The translations under genes were made by a program, and so were the position numbers. This document shows, piece after piece, positions 22,160 to 30,316 of a DNA stretch of 42,199 nt. A model generated the notes under the pieces. It saw nothing but the letters and a program-made list of their open reading frames with translations, made no database searches and was not told where the DNA came from. Every line of letters begins with the position of its first letter. The stretch's first letter is position 1. Source of the stretch: Pseudomonas sp. GM48 (GTDB lineage: Bacteria; Pseudomonadota; Gammaproteobacteria; Pseudomonadales; Pseudomonadaceae); NCBI RefSeq assembly GCF_000282335.1, contig NZ_AKJM01000142.1, positions 1 to 42,199 of the forward strand. Direction: 5' to 3'.

Positions 22160-23331
22160 GGCAGCAGTTGCTCCCAGGCAGGTACGCCCATCGGCGGCTT
22201 CGGCAGTGCAGGCAGCGCTGCCGGGTGGCTTGGCTGGATGCCGTCGCGGGTCAGGCTGGCAATGACCCGGTCAGCGAAGTCCGGTGCCAGGGCGAGTTTG
22301 GTCGGCCAGCCCACCAGCAGGCGGCCTTCCTCGGCAACAAAGGCGTTGTCGGGGCGCGTCAGGCCTGATTGCAGCGGTTCGGCGCGATCCACGCGCAAGG
22401 TCGCCCATTGCACCGTGCTCAGGTCGATCCAGGGCAACAATTGGCCGAGTTCTTTCTGTGCGGTGGCGATTTGCTCGGCGGGCTCGCGGGTCACGCCTTC
22501 AGATTCCGCGATATCACCGCCCAGGTACCAGACCCATTGGCCATCCGCCGCCGGGTGCGTGGTCACGGTAATACGCGGCTTGGTGCCGCCACCCAGGCAG
22601 TGGGCGTATAGCGGTTTAAGACTCGGGCCCTTGGCAATGATCATGTGCAACGGGCGACGCTGCATGGCGGGCTGGCTCAGGCCCAGCGCTTCCAGCAATG
22701 CTGCTGTCCCGGCACCGGCGCTCAGGACGATGCGTTGGGCGCGGATTTCGCGCTCATCCACCCTCAGGCCGACCAGCACGCCATCTTCGAGCAACGGCTC
22801 GATTTTCTGCCCGGCGAGCAAACCGTCTTCCGCCAGAACGGCCAGGCGCTGGATCAGGCTCGGCACGTCGACCACCAGTTCCGCCAGGCGATAGACCTTG
22901 CCCTTGAAGCGTCTGTCTTGCAGGGCGGGCGGCAATTGCTCGCCCTTGACCTGATCGACGCGACCACGCACGGCTTTGCTGGCAAAGAAACTGGTGAGGT
23001 TGCCGGCGAGGGTGCCGGGGGACCACAGGTAATGGGCTTCGGACAGCAGGCGCACCCCGGACAGGTCCAGTTCGCCGTTACCGGCCAAGGCTTCGCGCCA
23101 GCGGCGCGGCATGTCGGCGATGGCTTCCGAGGCGCCAGTCAGGGCGCCATGCAGCGCGTATTTGGCGCCGCCGTGGATGATGCCCTGGGACTTCACGCTC
23201 TGCCCACCGCCGAGGCTGGCGTTTTCCACCAGTACGGTCGAAAAACCCTGGCGACGCAGGCGCGCATTCAGCCAGAGGCCGGCGACACCAGCGCCGACAA
23301 TCAGAACGTCGGTGGAAATAACGGATGGCAT
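22156..23331 (-). CDS. FAD-dependent oxidoreductase (DAO family)
   Basis: The 391-residue product opens with a Rossmann dinucleotide motif, VLIVGAGVAGLWLNARL (GxGxxG at about 13-18), followed by the acidic end of strand two (TVLVE). The segment SVKSQGIIHGGAKYAL is typical of glycerol-3-phosphate/amino-acid-oxidase-like flavoproteins. No signal peptide is visible. The homologue PA4991 has, as I recall, a crystal structure and a reported role in virulence, but no established substrate. It is the first gene of a three-gene minus-strand operon with an aldo/keto reductase and a protein of unknown function, suggesting a small redox pathway. Confidence 0.88.
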   Translation of the reverse strand: MPSVISTDVLIVGAGVAGLWLNARLRRQGFSTVLVENASLGGGQSVKSQGIIHGGAKYALHGALTGASEAIADMPRRWREALAGNGELDLSGVRLLSEAHYLWSPGTLAGNLTSFFASKAVRGRVDQVKGEQLPPALQDRRFKGKVYRLAELVVDVPSLIQRLAVLAEDGLLAGQKIEPLLEDGVLVGLRVDEREIRAQRIVLSAGAGTAALLEALGLSQPAMQRRPLHMIIAKGPSLKPLYAHCLGGGTKPRITVTTHPAADGQWVWYLGGDIAESEGVTREPAEQIATAQKELGQLLPWIDLSTVQWATLRVDRAEPLQSGLTRPDNAFVAEEGRLLVGWPTKLALAPDFADRVIASLTRDGIQPSHPAALPALPKPPMGVPAWEQLLP

Positions 23332-23405
23332 GCAGCGACCTCTGTGTTCAAGACGAGGGCGCAGTATACAGACTCGAAGTGCAGGGGAGAGGTGAACGCA
23401 GAACC

Positions 23406-23494
23406 TGTGGGAGCGGGCTTGCTCGCGAAAGCGGTGGATCAGTCAATTCATGTGCGACTGACAGAGTGCATTCGCGAGCAAGCCCGCTCCCACA
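23406..23494. repeat. type-A REP inverted pair, perfect 24-bp arms
   Basis: Arms 23406-23429 and 23471-23494 are exact inverse complements built on GCGGGCTTGCTCGCG. They lie between the start of the FAD oxidoreductase gene and the 3' end of the small multidrug transporter gene. The rest of this 181-bp gap shows nothing more. Confidence 0.85.
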
Positions 23495-23512
23495 ATGGAC
23501 CTCACTTCGGGC

Positions 23513-23845
23513 TTAGTGCCCGGCGGTTTTGGAGAAGAGCTGGATGACTACGACGCCCAACACAATCAACGCCATCCCCATCATCGCCGGCACGTCCAGC
23601 TTCTGCCCATAGATAAACAATGCTGCAACGCTGACCATCACGATCCCCATGCCGGCCCACACGGCGTACGCCACACCCACCGGAACGCTGCGCACCACCA
23701 GGGTCAGCATCCAGAAGGCAATCCCGTAGCCGAGGATGACCAGCACTAGTGGCAGCGGGGTGCTGAGGCCCTTGACGGCTTTCATCGAAACAGTGGCAAT
23801 CACTTCGGCGCAGATGGCTATGGCCAGGTAGTAGTAAGCGGTCAT
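23513..23845 (-). CDS. emrE: small multidrug resistance transporter (EmrE-like)
   Basis: The 110-residue protein has the four-helix layout of the SMR family: proton-coupled exporters of quaternary ammonium and other lipophilic cations that work as antiparallel dimers in the inner membrane. The essential membrane glutamate is E14 in ICAEVIATVSMK. VGVAYAVWAGMG in helix 3 is the signature of the EmrE/Qac subgroup. P. aeruginosa PA4990 is EmrE at the same location. It is transcribed away from a LysR regulator gene, with a 103-bp shared control region containing a dyad at 23908-23922. Confidence 0.93.
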   Translation of the reverse strand: MTAYYYLAIAICAEVIATVSMKAVKGLSTPLPLVLVILGYGIAFWMLTLVVRSVPVGVAYAVWAGMGIVMVSVAALFIYGQKLDVPAMMGMALIVLGVVVIQLFSKTAGH

Positions 23846-23885
23846 GGTTCAATCCTCGTGTGAAGTGTTGCTCTCTGAGGTCGGC

Positions 23886-23922
23886 ATTCTAGTGATTCGC
23901 CAGATGCGGTAAAGTCATTACC
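23886..23922 (-). promoter_or_regulatory. candidate emrE promoter overlapped by a 15-bp dyad
   Basis: On the minus strand, TTTACC (23908-23913) and TAGAAT (23886-23891) are spaced by 16 bp and give a leader of roughly 35 nt to emrE. A perfect dyad GGTAA-AGTCA-TTACC (23908-23922) covers the -35. It is a candidate site for the LysR protein encoded from 23949, although it does not keep the strict T-N11-A spacing. Confidence 0.45.
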
Positions 23923-23948
23923 TATCTGTTTGGAAGATGGGTTGAGCC

Positions 23949-24851
23949 ATGAGCATGCAATGGAATCTGGAGCAGTTGCGGTTGTTTGTCAGCGTAGCGG
24001 AGCAGCGATCGTTTTCTGCCGTGGCGCGGGATCAGCGCAAGGCGCAGTCGGCGGTCAGCAGTTCGATAGCGTTGCTGGAGGAAGACCTGGGCGTCAGCCT
24101 GTTCGACCGCAGCAGCGGCCGTCAGCCGAAACTCACCGAAGCTGGCACCGCTTTGCTGGACGAAGCGCGGGAAGTATTGCGCCAGTGCGAACGACTCAAC
24201 GGCCGGGCGTTGGCGATGATGCGCGGTCAGGAGGCACGACTGCGTGTGGCGCAGGACGAAGCGATGCCTTATCAGCCGATCATCGAAAGCTTCGAGGCCC
24301 TGGCGGAAAAATTCCCCAGCCTTGAAGTGCAACTGACCAGCGCTGCCCAGGGTGATGTCGCGCGCAAGCTGGTGGAGCGGCGCGCCGATCTGGGGTTGCT
24401 GTTCTTTCACGATCAGATTCCCGAGGCACTTGAGCGGCGGGTACTGGGCAGCGTGGAAATGGTCACGGTGTGCGGCAAGGATCATCCGTTGGCGGGCAAA
24501 GTCGCAGTGGATGGCCAACAATTGGCGCAACATCGGCAGTTGCTGATGTCCACGGAGTCGAGCATTTATCCCGGCAGTGATCCCGCCAGCCCGCAGGTCT
24601 GGCGCGCCGACAGCTTCTATGTGATGGCCGAATGGCTGGTGCGCGGCCTCGGCTGGGCCTGGTTGCCACGCCACGTGGTGCAATACCCGACCTATCAGAA
24701 CCAGATGGTCGAACTGGTCAGCGAATGGACCCCGCCAGCCCTGGTGGTGGAACTGGTATGGCGCCGGGACGAGCCGCTCGGTCCGGCCGCGCGCTGGCTC
24801 GCCGAACGTTTTGCCGTGCACTTGCAGACGATTGGCGAAAAAAGCCGATAA
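23949..24851 (+). CDS. LysR-family transcriptional regulator
   Basis: The 300-residue product has an N-terminal winged helix-turn-helix (about 4-65) with NLEQLRLFVSVAEQRSFS, QSAVSSSIALLEEDLG and LFDRSSGRQPKLTEAG, the normal LysR pattern. A periplasmic-binding-like co-inducer domain follows (about 92-300). It is divergent from emrE, the usual arrangement for a LysR protein acting on its neighbour, so control of the transporter and of itself is the simplest reading; the inducer is unknown. P. aeruginosa PA4989 has the same place. waaA begins 11 bp after its stop and could share its transcript. Confidence 0.92.
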   Translation: MSMQWNLEQLRLFVSVAEQRSFSAVARDQRKAQSAVSSSIALLEEDLGVSLFDRSSGRQPKLTEAGTALLDEAREVLRQCERLNGRALAMMRGQEARLRVAQDEAMPYQPIIESFEALAEKFPSLEVQLTSAAQGDVARKLVERRADLGLLFFHDQIPEALERRVLGSVEMVTVCGKDHPLAGKVAVDGQQLAQHRQLLMSTESSIYPGSDPASPQVWRADSFYVMAEWLVRGLGWAWLPRHVVQYPTYQNQMVELVSEWTPPALVVELVWRRDEPLGPAARWLAERFAVHLQTIGEKSR

Positions 24852-24862
24852 ACTCCGCCGCC

Positions 24863-26143
24863 ATGAATAGAACTCTATACACCGCGCTGTTTTATCTGGG
24901 GCTGCCATTGGTAGCGATTCGGCTTTGGCTGCGCGCGCGCAAGGCGCCGGCGTATGCCAGGCGCATCGGCGAGCGCTTCTCCTGTGGGATGCCGGCGATG
25001 AAACCGGGCGGCATCTGGGTGCACGCCGTGTCGGTGGGCGAGAGCATTGCGGCCGCGCCGATGATCCGTGCCTTGCTGGCGCGCTACCCGAATCTGCCGA
25101 TCACCGTGACCTGCATGACGCCGACCGGTTCGGAGCGCATCCTGGCCCTGTTTGCCAATGAGCCGCGCATCCAGCACTGCTATCTGCCTTACGATTTGCC
25201 GTGCGCCGCCCGGCGCTTCCTCGATCGGGTCCAGCCGAAACTGGCGGTGATCATGGAAACCGAGCTGTGGCCCAACCATATCCATCAATGTGCCAAACGC
25301 GGGATTCCCGTGGCGCTGGCCAATGCGCGACTGTCCGAGCGTTCGGCCAAGGGCTACGGCCGGTTCCGCGAGCTGACCCGGCCGATGCTGGCCGAGATGA
25401 GCCTGTTCGCGGTGCAGACAGAAGCCGAAGCCAAGCGCTTCCTTGAGCTGGGTGCGCGTTCGGAGACGGTCGAAGTGACCGGGTCGATCAAGTTCGACCT
25501 GACCATCGATCCGCAACTGTTCCGGCGCGCCGTTGAGCTGCGCGGGCAATGGCAAGCGCAGGAACGACCGGTGTGGATCGCTGCCAGTACCCATGACGGC
25601 GAAGACGAGGTGGTGCTGGCGGCTCATCGTCAGTTGTTGGCCAGTCACCCCGATGCCTTGCTGATTCTGGTGCCGCGGCATCCGGAACGCTTCAATTCGG
25701 TGTACGGGTTGTGCCAGCAGCAAGGGTTTGCCACGGTCCGGCGTTCCAGCGGCGATGCGGTCAGCGCGAATATTTCTGTGCTGCTTGGCGACACCATGGG
25801 CGAATTGCTGTTTCTCTACGCCCTGGCTGACAGTGCATTCGTCGGCGGCAGCCTGGTGCCGAACGGCGGGCATAACCTGCTGGAGCCGGCGGCCCTGGCC
25901 AAACCGGTGCTCAGTGGGCCGCATCTTTTCAACTTCCTCGAAATCGCCGCGCAGTTGCGCAGTGCCGGGGCGTTGCAGGAAGTGGAGGATGCCGAAGGGC
26001 TGGCAGTGGCGGTGCAGCGGCTGTTCGAGCTGCCGCGTGATGCACAGCGCATGGCAGAGGCCGGGTTGAAAGTGATGCGCGCCAATCAGGGGGCGTTGCA
26101 GCGGTTGCTGGATGGGTTGGGGCGGTTGATCGGCCGGGCTTGA
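24863..26143 (+). CDS. waaA: Kdo transferase WaaA (lipid IVA 3-deoxy-D-manno-octulosonic acid transferase)
   Basis: WaaA transfers Kdo residues from CMP-Kdo to the lipid A precursor, starting the LPS inner core. The 426-residue GT30 protein has an N-terminal membrane-associating helix (MNRTLYTALFYLGLPLVAI). It also has the acceptor/catalytic block WVHAVSVGESIAAAPMI with the essential glutamate, ITVTCMTPTGS, and the C-terminal GT30 hallmark GGSLVPNGGHNLLEPAALAKPV. ATG 24863 is chosen for the family start; the frame extends 77 codons upstream inside the LysR gene, which is not plausible. It lies apart from the main core operon, as in P. aeruginosa (PA4988). Confidence 0.96.
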   Translation: MNRTLYTALFYLGLPLVAIRLWLRARKAPAYARRIGERFSCGMPAMKPGGIWVHAVSVGESIAAAPMIRALLARYPNLPITVTCMTPTGSERILALFANEPRIQHCYLPYDLPCAARRFLDRVQPKLAVIMETELWPNHIHQCAKRGIPVALANARLSERSAKGYGRFRELTRPMLAEMSLFAVQTEAEAKRFLELGARSETVEVTGSIKFDLTIDPQLFRRAVELRGQWQAQERPVWIAASTHDGEDEVVLAAHRQLLASHPDALLILVPRHPERFNSVYGLCQQQGFATVRRSSGDAVSANISVLLGDTMGELLFLYALADSAFVGGSLVPNGGHNLLEPAALAKPVLSGPHLFNFLEIAAQLRSAGALQEVEDAEGLAVAVQRLFELPRDAQRMAEAGLKVMRANQGALQRLLDGLGRLIGRA

Positions 26144-26161
26144 CCCCGTCACTGAGACATT

Positions 26162-26292
26162 GTGGCGAGGGAGCTTGCTCCCGCTGGGCTGCGAAGCAGC
26201 CCCAAAACCTGCAACCGCGTTTCTCCTGAAACACTGAGCCCGCAGAGTTTACGACTGCTTCGCAGTCGAGCGGGAGCAAGCTCCCTCGCCAC
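26162..26292. repeat. type-B REP pair, perfect 24-bp arms
   Basis: Arms 26162-26185 and 26269-26292 are exact inverse complements on the core GGGAGCTTGCTCCC. Each arm is followed inward by a GCTGCGAAGCAG-type palindrome (26188-26201 and 26252-26266). The unit separates the convergent waaA and tolC genes and may act as a two-sided terminator. Confidence 0.85.
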
Positions 26293-26303
26293 CTGCAATT
26301 GCC

Positions 26304-27737
26304 TTAAGGACGAGACTTGAGTTGCTCGGCTGCCGCCTCGGCCAGGTCCGGTGGCAGGAAGTCCTTGTCCGGGTTGTAGTCGGGCTTGAGCCAGCGGGCC
26401 AGGTCCTGCAAATCCCCCGGGTTCAACGTGCCGGCCTGCTGCTTCAGGCGCAGGTTGTCGAGGATGTAGTCGTAGCGGGTGTTGTTGTAGTCGCGTACCG
26501 AGGTGTACAGCTGGCGCTGCGCATCCAGTACGTCGACGATGTTGCGTGTACCCACCTGGTAACCGATTTCCGTCGCTTCCACCGCGCTCTGGTTGGAGAT
26601 GATCGACTGCTTGCGCGCTTGCACCTGCTCGACATCGGTGTTCACCGCACGGTGCAGGTCGCGGGTGTTTTCCACGATCTGCCGACGCAGGGCCTCGCGC
26701 TGCTGCTCGGTCTGGTCCAGCTGTGAATACGATTGACGTACCTGGGAGCTGATCAGGCCGCCGCTGTAGATCGGAATGTTCAGTTGCAGGCCGACGGTCG
26801 TTTGCGCGACGTTACCGCCATAGGGCTGGGACAGGTTGTTCGGGTTGCTGAAGCCCAGTGCATCGTTGTCGCCTTTCTCGTACTTGGCAACCGCGTCAAC
26901 CGTTGGCAAGTGACCGGACTTGCGTTGCTTGAGGGTTTGCTCGGCGGCGCTGACGGCGTAGTTGCTCGCCAACAGATTGAGGTTCTGCCGGGCGGCCGTT
27001 TCGACCCAGGCTTTGGCATCGTTCGGTGCCGGCGGCAGGATCGGCAATTTATGGCTGATGCCCTGGATCGATTTGTACTGACGGTTAGTCAGGGTGATCA
27101 GGGCTTCGAAGGCGTCATCCACCTGGCGTTGCGCGACGATCCGGTTGGCGCGGGCAGTGTCATAGCTGGCTTGTGAGTTCAATACGTCGGTCTTGTCCGA
27201 GAGGCCGACATCGAAACGCTCCTTGGATTGATCGAGCTGGCGTTTGAACGCGGCTTCTTCGGCCTTCGTCGACGCCAGATTGTCCTGGCTGCGCAGCACG
27301 TTGAAATAGCTGTTGGCGGTTTGCAGGATCAGGTTTTGCTCGGTCGCCGAGAGTTGCAGGGCGGCCTGTTCGTTTACATCCTTGGCGGCCTGGAACTGGA
27401 ACCAGCGATCGGCGCGGAACAAGGGTTGCGCCAGGGTGGCCTGGTACGAATGAGCATCGCGGTTCGTCGTGCTCGACGGTTGATCGAGCGACGTACGCAC
27501 CTCGGCAATATCGGCACCGCCCGAAAGGTTTGGCAGCAAGCCGGCGCGAGCCTGGGGAACGACTTCTTTCTGTGCACCGTATTGGGCAATGGCGGCCGCC
27601 AGATCGGCGTTATTGTCCACGGCTTCCTGATAGACACTGACCAGATCCGTCTTGGTCGATAAGGGCGCTTCTGCTGCCCAGGCCATTCCATTTGACGCAC
27701 AAGACACGGCAAGGGCCAGTGAGAGTTTGCGCAGCAT
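26304..27737 (-). CDS. tolC: TolC-family outer-membrane channel
   Basis: The 477-residue precursor has a signal peptide (about 1-21, cleavage near AWA-AEA) and the two internally repeated OEP domains of TolC. These include YQEAVDNNADLAAAIAQY near the start of repeat 1 and VETAARQNLNLLASNYAV at repeat 2. YQVGTRNIVDVLDAQRQLY is the well-kept TolC block near the C-terminus. TolC trimers form the outer-membrane tunnel of type I secretion and tripartite efflux. The P. aeruginosa counterpart at this locus (PA4974) is OpmH. No inner-membrane or adaptor gene is adjacent, so it likely serves systems encoded elsewhere. A minus-strand TAATAT (27756-27761) is a possible -10. Confidence 0.94.
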   Translation of the reverse strand: MLRKLSLALAVSCASNGMAWAAEAPLSTKTDLVSVYQEAVDNNADLAAAIAQYGAQKEVVPQARAGLLPNLSGGADIAEVRTSLDQPSSTTNRDAHSYQATLAQPLFRADRWFQFQAAKDVNEQAALQLSATEQNLILQTANSYFNVLRSQDNLASTKAEEAAFKRQLDQSKERFDVGLSDKTDVLNSQASYDTARANRIVAQRQVDDAFEALITLTNRQYKSIQGISHKLPILPPAPNDAKAWVETAARQNLNLLASNYAVSAAEQTLKQRKSGHLPTVDAVAKYEKGDNDALGFSNPNNLSQPYGGNVAQTTVGLQLNIPIYSGGLISSQVRQSYSQLDQTEQQREALRRQIVENTRDLHRAVNTDVEQVQARKQSIISNQSAVEATEIGYQVGTRNIVDVLDAQRQLYTSVRDYNNTRYDYILDNLRLKQQAGTLNPGDLQDLARWLKPDYNPDKDFLPPDLAEAAAEQLKSRP

Positions 27738-27908
27738 AGACGATCCCTAGAATTGATATTACACAGGTAATTTGAGCGCCAAGGCTAAGGCGCTGCTTTG
27801 ACAGCGTCAATGCATGGCTCAGCGTAGCGAGTGTAGTTGTGCATTCAGGCGGCAACAATCCTGGTACTGCTTGTAATTGCGCCATTCATCATGGTGTTTG
27901 CAGCGGGG

Positions 27909-27938
27909 TTGGCGTTCTTTGCCAGTTGTGTCTAGACT
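27909..27938 (+). promoter_or_regulatory. candidate sigma-70 promoter of thiC
   Basis: TTGGCG (27909-27914) and TAGACT (27933-27938) are 18 bp apart. The implied start near 27945 falls just before the first paired base of the TPP aptamer (27947), which supports the call. Confidence 0.55.
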
Positions 27939-27946
27939 GGCCGGGT

Positions 27947-28037
27947 TCTTGTCGGGGTGCCTTGCTATGAGGCTGAGATCGAATAATTTCGGATCCCGTT
28001 GAACCTGATCAGGTTAGCGCCTGCGTAGGGAACAAGA
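27947..28037 (+). promoter_or_regulatory. TPP (THI-box) riboswitch
   Basis: The conserved parts are in order: P1 5' strand TCTTGT (27947-27952), GGGGTGCC (27954-27961), CTGAGA (27973-27978), ACCTGATCAGGTTAGCGCC and TGCGTAGGGAA, and P1 3' strand ACAAGA (28032-28037). These are the canonical THI-box blocks that bind thiamine pyrophosphate. It lies 177 nt before thiC and should lower thiC expression when TPP is plentiful. Confidence 0.96.
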
Positions 28038-28065
28038 TTTCTCGTCACCCGGCGAGTCCTCTTGT
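28032..28065 (+). promoter_or_regulatory. riboswitch expression platform competing with P1
   Basis: ACAAGA (28032-28037), the P1 3' strand, can instead pair with a second TCTTGT at 28060-28065. This closes an outer helix over an inner CTCG/CGAG stem (28041-28044 with 28053-28056). The two TCTTGT copies are identical, so the two pairings exclude each other. No T tract follows, so the output step is uncertain. Confidence 0.6.
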
Positions 28066-28214
28066 GCTTCGTCCGGGATGTTGTTCGACAATCGAACACC
28101 CCTCGAGCACTGAGCACAGCACAGCTGGTTTTCCCAGCGCCCGTGCGTCCATTCGTTTACAGGTTCGCTCCGACAAAAAATCCACTGCCTGGATGTGTGT
28201 CTGGAGAGCCCGTG

Positions 28215-30104
28215 ATGACTACAAAAGCAAAAATCGCCACCAACCTGAGTGACTCGGCCAAGGTCGATCAGCAATCGGTTCAGCCGTTTACCCGCTCGCA
28301 AAAAATCTATGTTCAGGGCTCCCGCCCGGACATCCTCGTGCCGATGCGCGAAATCAGCCTCGACGTGACACCGACCGACTTCGGTGGCGAGGTCAACGCA
28401 CCGGTAGTGGTCTATGACACCTCGGGCCCGTACACCGACCCCAATGTCATCATCGATGTGCGTAAAGGTCTGGCCGATGTGCGCTCGCCCTGGATCGAAG
28501 CCCGTGGCGATACCGAGCGCCTTAGTGGCCTAAGCTCCAACTTCGGTCGCGAACGCCTCGCCGATCCGGAGCTGACCAAGCTGCGTTTCGCTCACGTCAA
28601 CAACCCGCGCCGCGCCAAGCCGGGCGCCAACGTCAGCCAGATGCACTACGCGCGTAAAGGCATCATCACACCCGAGATGGAATTCGTCGCCATCCGCGAA
28701 AACATGAAGCTTGAAGTTGCCCGTGCGGCAGGTCTGCTTGACCAGCAGCACGCCGGCCACAGCTTCGGCGCCAGCGTACCGAAAATCATCACCCCCGAAT
28801 TTGTCCGTGAAGAAATCGCCCGCGGCCGCGCGATCATTCCGGCCAACATCAACCACACCGAACTGGAACCGATGATCATCGGCCGTAACTTCCTGGTGAA
28901 GATCAACGGCAACATCGGCAACAGTGCCTTGGGTTCGTCCATCGAAGAAGAAGTGGCGAAACTGACCTGGGGTATTCGTTGGGGGGCGGACAACATCATG
29001 GACCTGTCCACCGGCAAGCATATTCACGAAACCCGTGAGTGGATCATCCGCAACTCGCCGGTGCCGATCGGTACCGTACCGATCTATCAGGCCTTGGAAA
29101 AAGTCGGCGGCGTCGCCGAAGACCTGACCTGGGAATTGTTCCGTGACACGCTGATCGAGCAGGCCGAGCAGGGTGTCGACTACTTCACTATCCACGCCGG
29201 TGTGTTGTTGCGCTACGTGCCAATGACCGCCAAGCGCGTGACAGGCATCGTGTCCCGTGGCGGTTCGATCATGGCCAAATGGTGCCTGGCGCACCACAAA
29301 GAGAACTTCACCTACACGCATTTCGAAGAGATCTGCGAAATCATGAAGGCCTACGACGTCAGCTTCTCGCTGGGCGATGGCCTGCGTCCGGGCTCGATTG
29401 CCGACGCCAACGACGAAGCGCAGTTCGGCGAACTGGAAACCCTTGGCGAGCTGACCAAAATCGCCTGGAAGCACGACGTGCAAACCATGATCGAAGGCCC
29501 GGGTCACGTGCCGATGCAGTTGATCAAGGAGAACATGGATAAGCAGCTCGAATGCTGCGACGAGGCGCCGTTCTACACCCTCGGCCCGCTGACCACCGAC
29601 ATCGCGCCGGGCTATGACCACATCACCTCCGGCATAGGTGCGGCGATGATCGGCTGGTTCGGTTGCGCCATGCTCTGCTACGTGACGCCAAAAGAACACC
29701 TGGGCCTGCCGAACAAGGATGACGTGAAGACCGGGATCATCACCTACAAGATCGCCGCGCATGCCGCCGATCTGGCGAAGGGTCACCCGGGTGCACAGAT
29801 TCGCGACAATGCCTTGAGCAAGGCGCGCTTCGAATTCCGTTGGGAAGACCAGTTCAACCTGGGCCTCGATCCGGACACCGCCCGTTCGTATCACGATGAA
29901 ACCCTGCCGAAGGATTCGGCCAAGGTCGCGCACTTCTGCTCGATGTGCGGGCCGAAATTCTGCTCGATGAAGATCACCCAGGAAGTCCGCGAATACGCGG
30001 CCAACCAACGGATCGAAGCGGTCGACGTGGACATCGCTCAAGGCATGGCCGAACAGGCCGAGCGCTTCAAGCAGGAAGGCAGTCAGCTGTACCAGAAAGT
30101 TTGA
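28215..30104 (+). CDS. thiC: phosphomethylpyrimidine synthase ThiC
   Basis: ThiC is a radical-SAM enzyme that rearranges aminoimidazole ribotide to 4-amino-5-hydroxymethyl-2-methylpyrimidine phosphate, the pyrimidine half of thiamine. The 629-residue product has the N-terminal ThiC-associated domain (YVQGSRPDILVPMREI), the barrel with GNIGNSALGSSIEEEV and EGPGHVPMQLIKENMD, and a C-terminal 4Fe-4S site CSMCGPKFC (CX2CX4C). ATG 28215 follows GGAG at 28203-28206 and gives the family start; the frame is open for 51 codons upstream in the riboswitch leader. It is controlled by the TPP riboswitch at 27947-28037. cytX downstream makes a likely thiamine-precursor unit. Confidence 0.97.
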   Translation: MTTKAKIATNLSDSAKVDQQSVQPFTRSQKIYVQGSRPDILVPMREISLDVTPTDFGGEVNAPVVVYDTSGPYTDPNVIIDVRKGLADVRSPWIEARGDTERLSGLSSNFGRERLADPELTKLRFAHVNNPRRAKPGANVSQMHYARKGIITPEMEFVAIRENMKLEVARAAGLLDQQHAGHSFGASVPKIITPEFVREEIARGRAIIPANINHTELEPMIIGRNFLVKINGNIGNSALGSSIEEEVAKLTWGIRWGADNIMDLSTGKHIHETREWIIRNSPVPIGTVPIYQALEKVGGVAEDLTWELFRDTLIEQAEQGVDYFTIHAGVLLRYVPMTAKRVTGIVSRGGSIMAKWCLAHHKENFTYTHFEEICEIMKAYDVSFSLGDGLRPGSIADANDEAQFGELETLGELTKIAWKHDVQTMIEGPGHVPMQLIKENMDKQLECCDEAPFYTLGPLTTDIAPGYDHITSGIGAAMIGWFGCAMLCYVTPKEHLGLPNKDDVKTGIITYKIAAHAADLAKGHPGAQIRDNALSKARFEFRWEDQFNLGLDPDTARSYHDETLPKDSAKVAHFCSMCGPKFCSMKITQEVREYAANQRIEAVDVDIAQGMAEQAERFKQEGSQLYQKV

Positions 30105-30137
30105 TCTGACTGGCGCACTCAGGTGCGCCGCTTACCC

Positions 30138-30272
30138 TTGTGGCGAGGGAGCTTGCTCCCGCTCGGCTGCGAAGCAGTCGTAAAATCGGTCATTGCAACC
30201 TGACTGTCAGAATGCGGTGACTGGTTTTGGGTCTGCTTCGCAGACCAACGGGAGCAAGCTCCCTCGCCACAA
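30138..30272. repeat. type-B REP pair, perfect 24-bp arms
   Basis: Arms 30138-30161 and 30249-30272 are exact inverse complements (TTGTGGCGAGGGAGC... type). The inner module GGCTGCGAAGCAGTCGTAAA follows the left arm, and GGTCTGCTTCGCAGACC (30230-30246) precedes the right. It fills most of the 212-bp thiC-cytX gap and could reduce read-through into cytX. Confidence 0.85.
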
Positions 30273-30316
30273 AGGGTGGTTAACACAACAACAAATGTCC
30301 CTCTGAGATAACACCT

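Larger units (their letters stand above)
27738..28214. other. 477-bp divergent control region between tolC and thiC
   Basis: The tolC side (27738-27800) has a possible minus-strand -10 at 27756-27761 and the nested repeat GCGCCAAGGCTAAGGCGC (27776-27793). The thiC side has a promoter (27909-27938), the TPP aptamer (27947-28037), an expression platform (28032-28065) and about 150 nt of leader with no motif I recognise. Confidence 0.6.

Noticed and set aside
23908..23922. Classical LysR T-N11-A box
   Set aside because: The dyad is perfect but its T and A are not spaced by eleven bases, so it is listed only as a candidate dyad.
24632..24862. 77-codon upstream extension of waaA
   Set aside because: It overlaps the LysR gene and has no GT30 similarity; MNRTLYTALFYLG is the expected start.
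28062..28214. 51-codon in-frame extension upstream of thiC
   Set aside because: It lies in the riboswitch leader and has no ThiC-like sequence; ATG 28215 has a good GGAG site.
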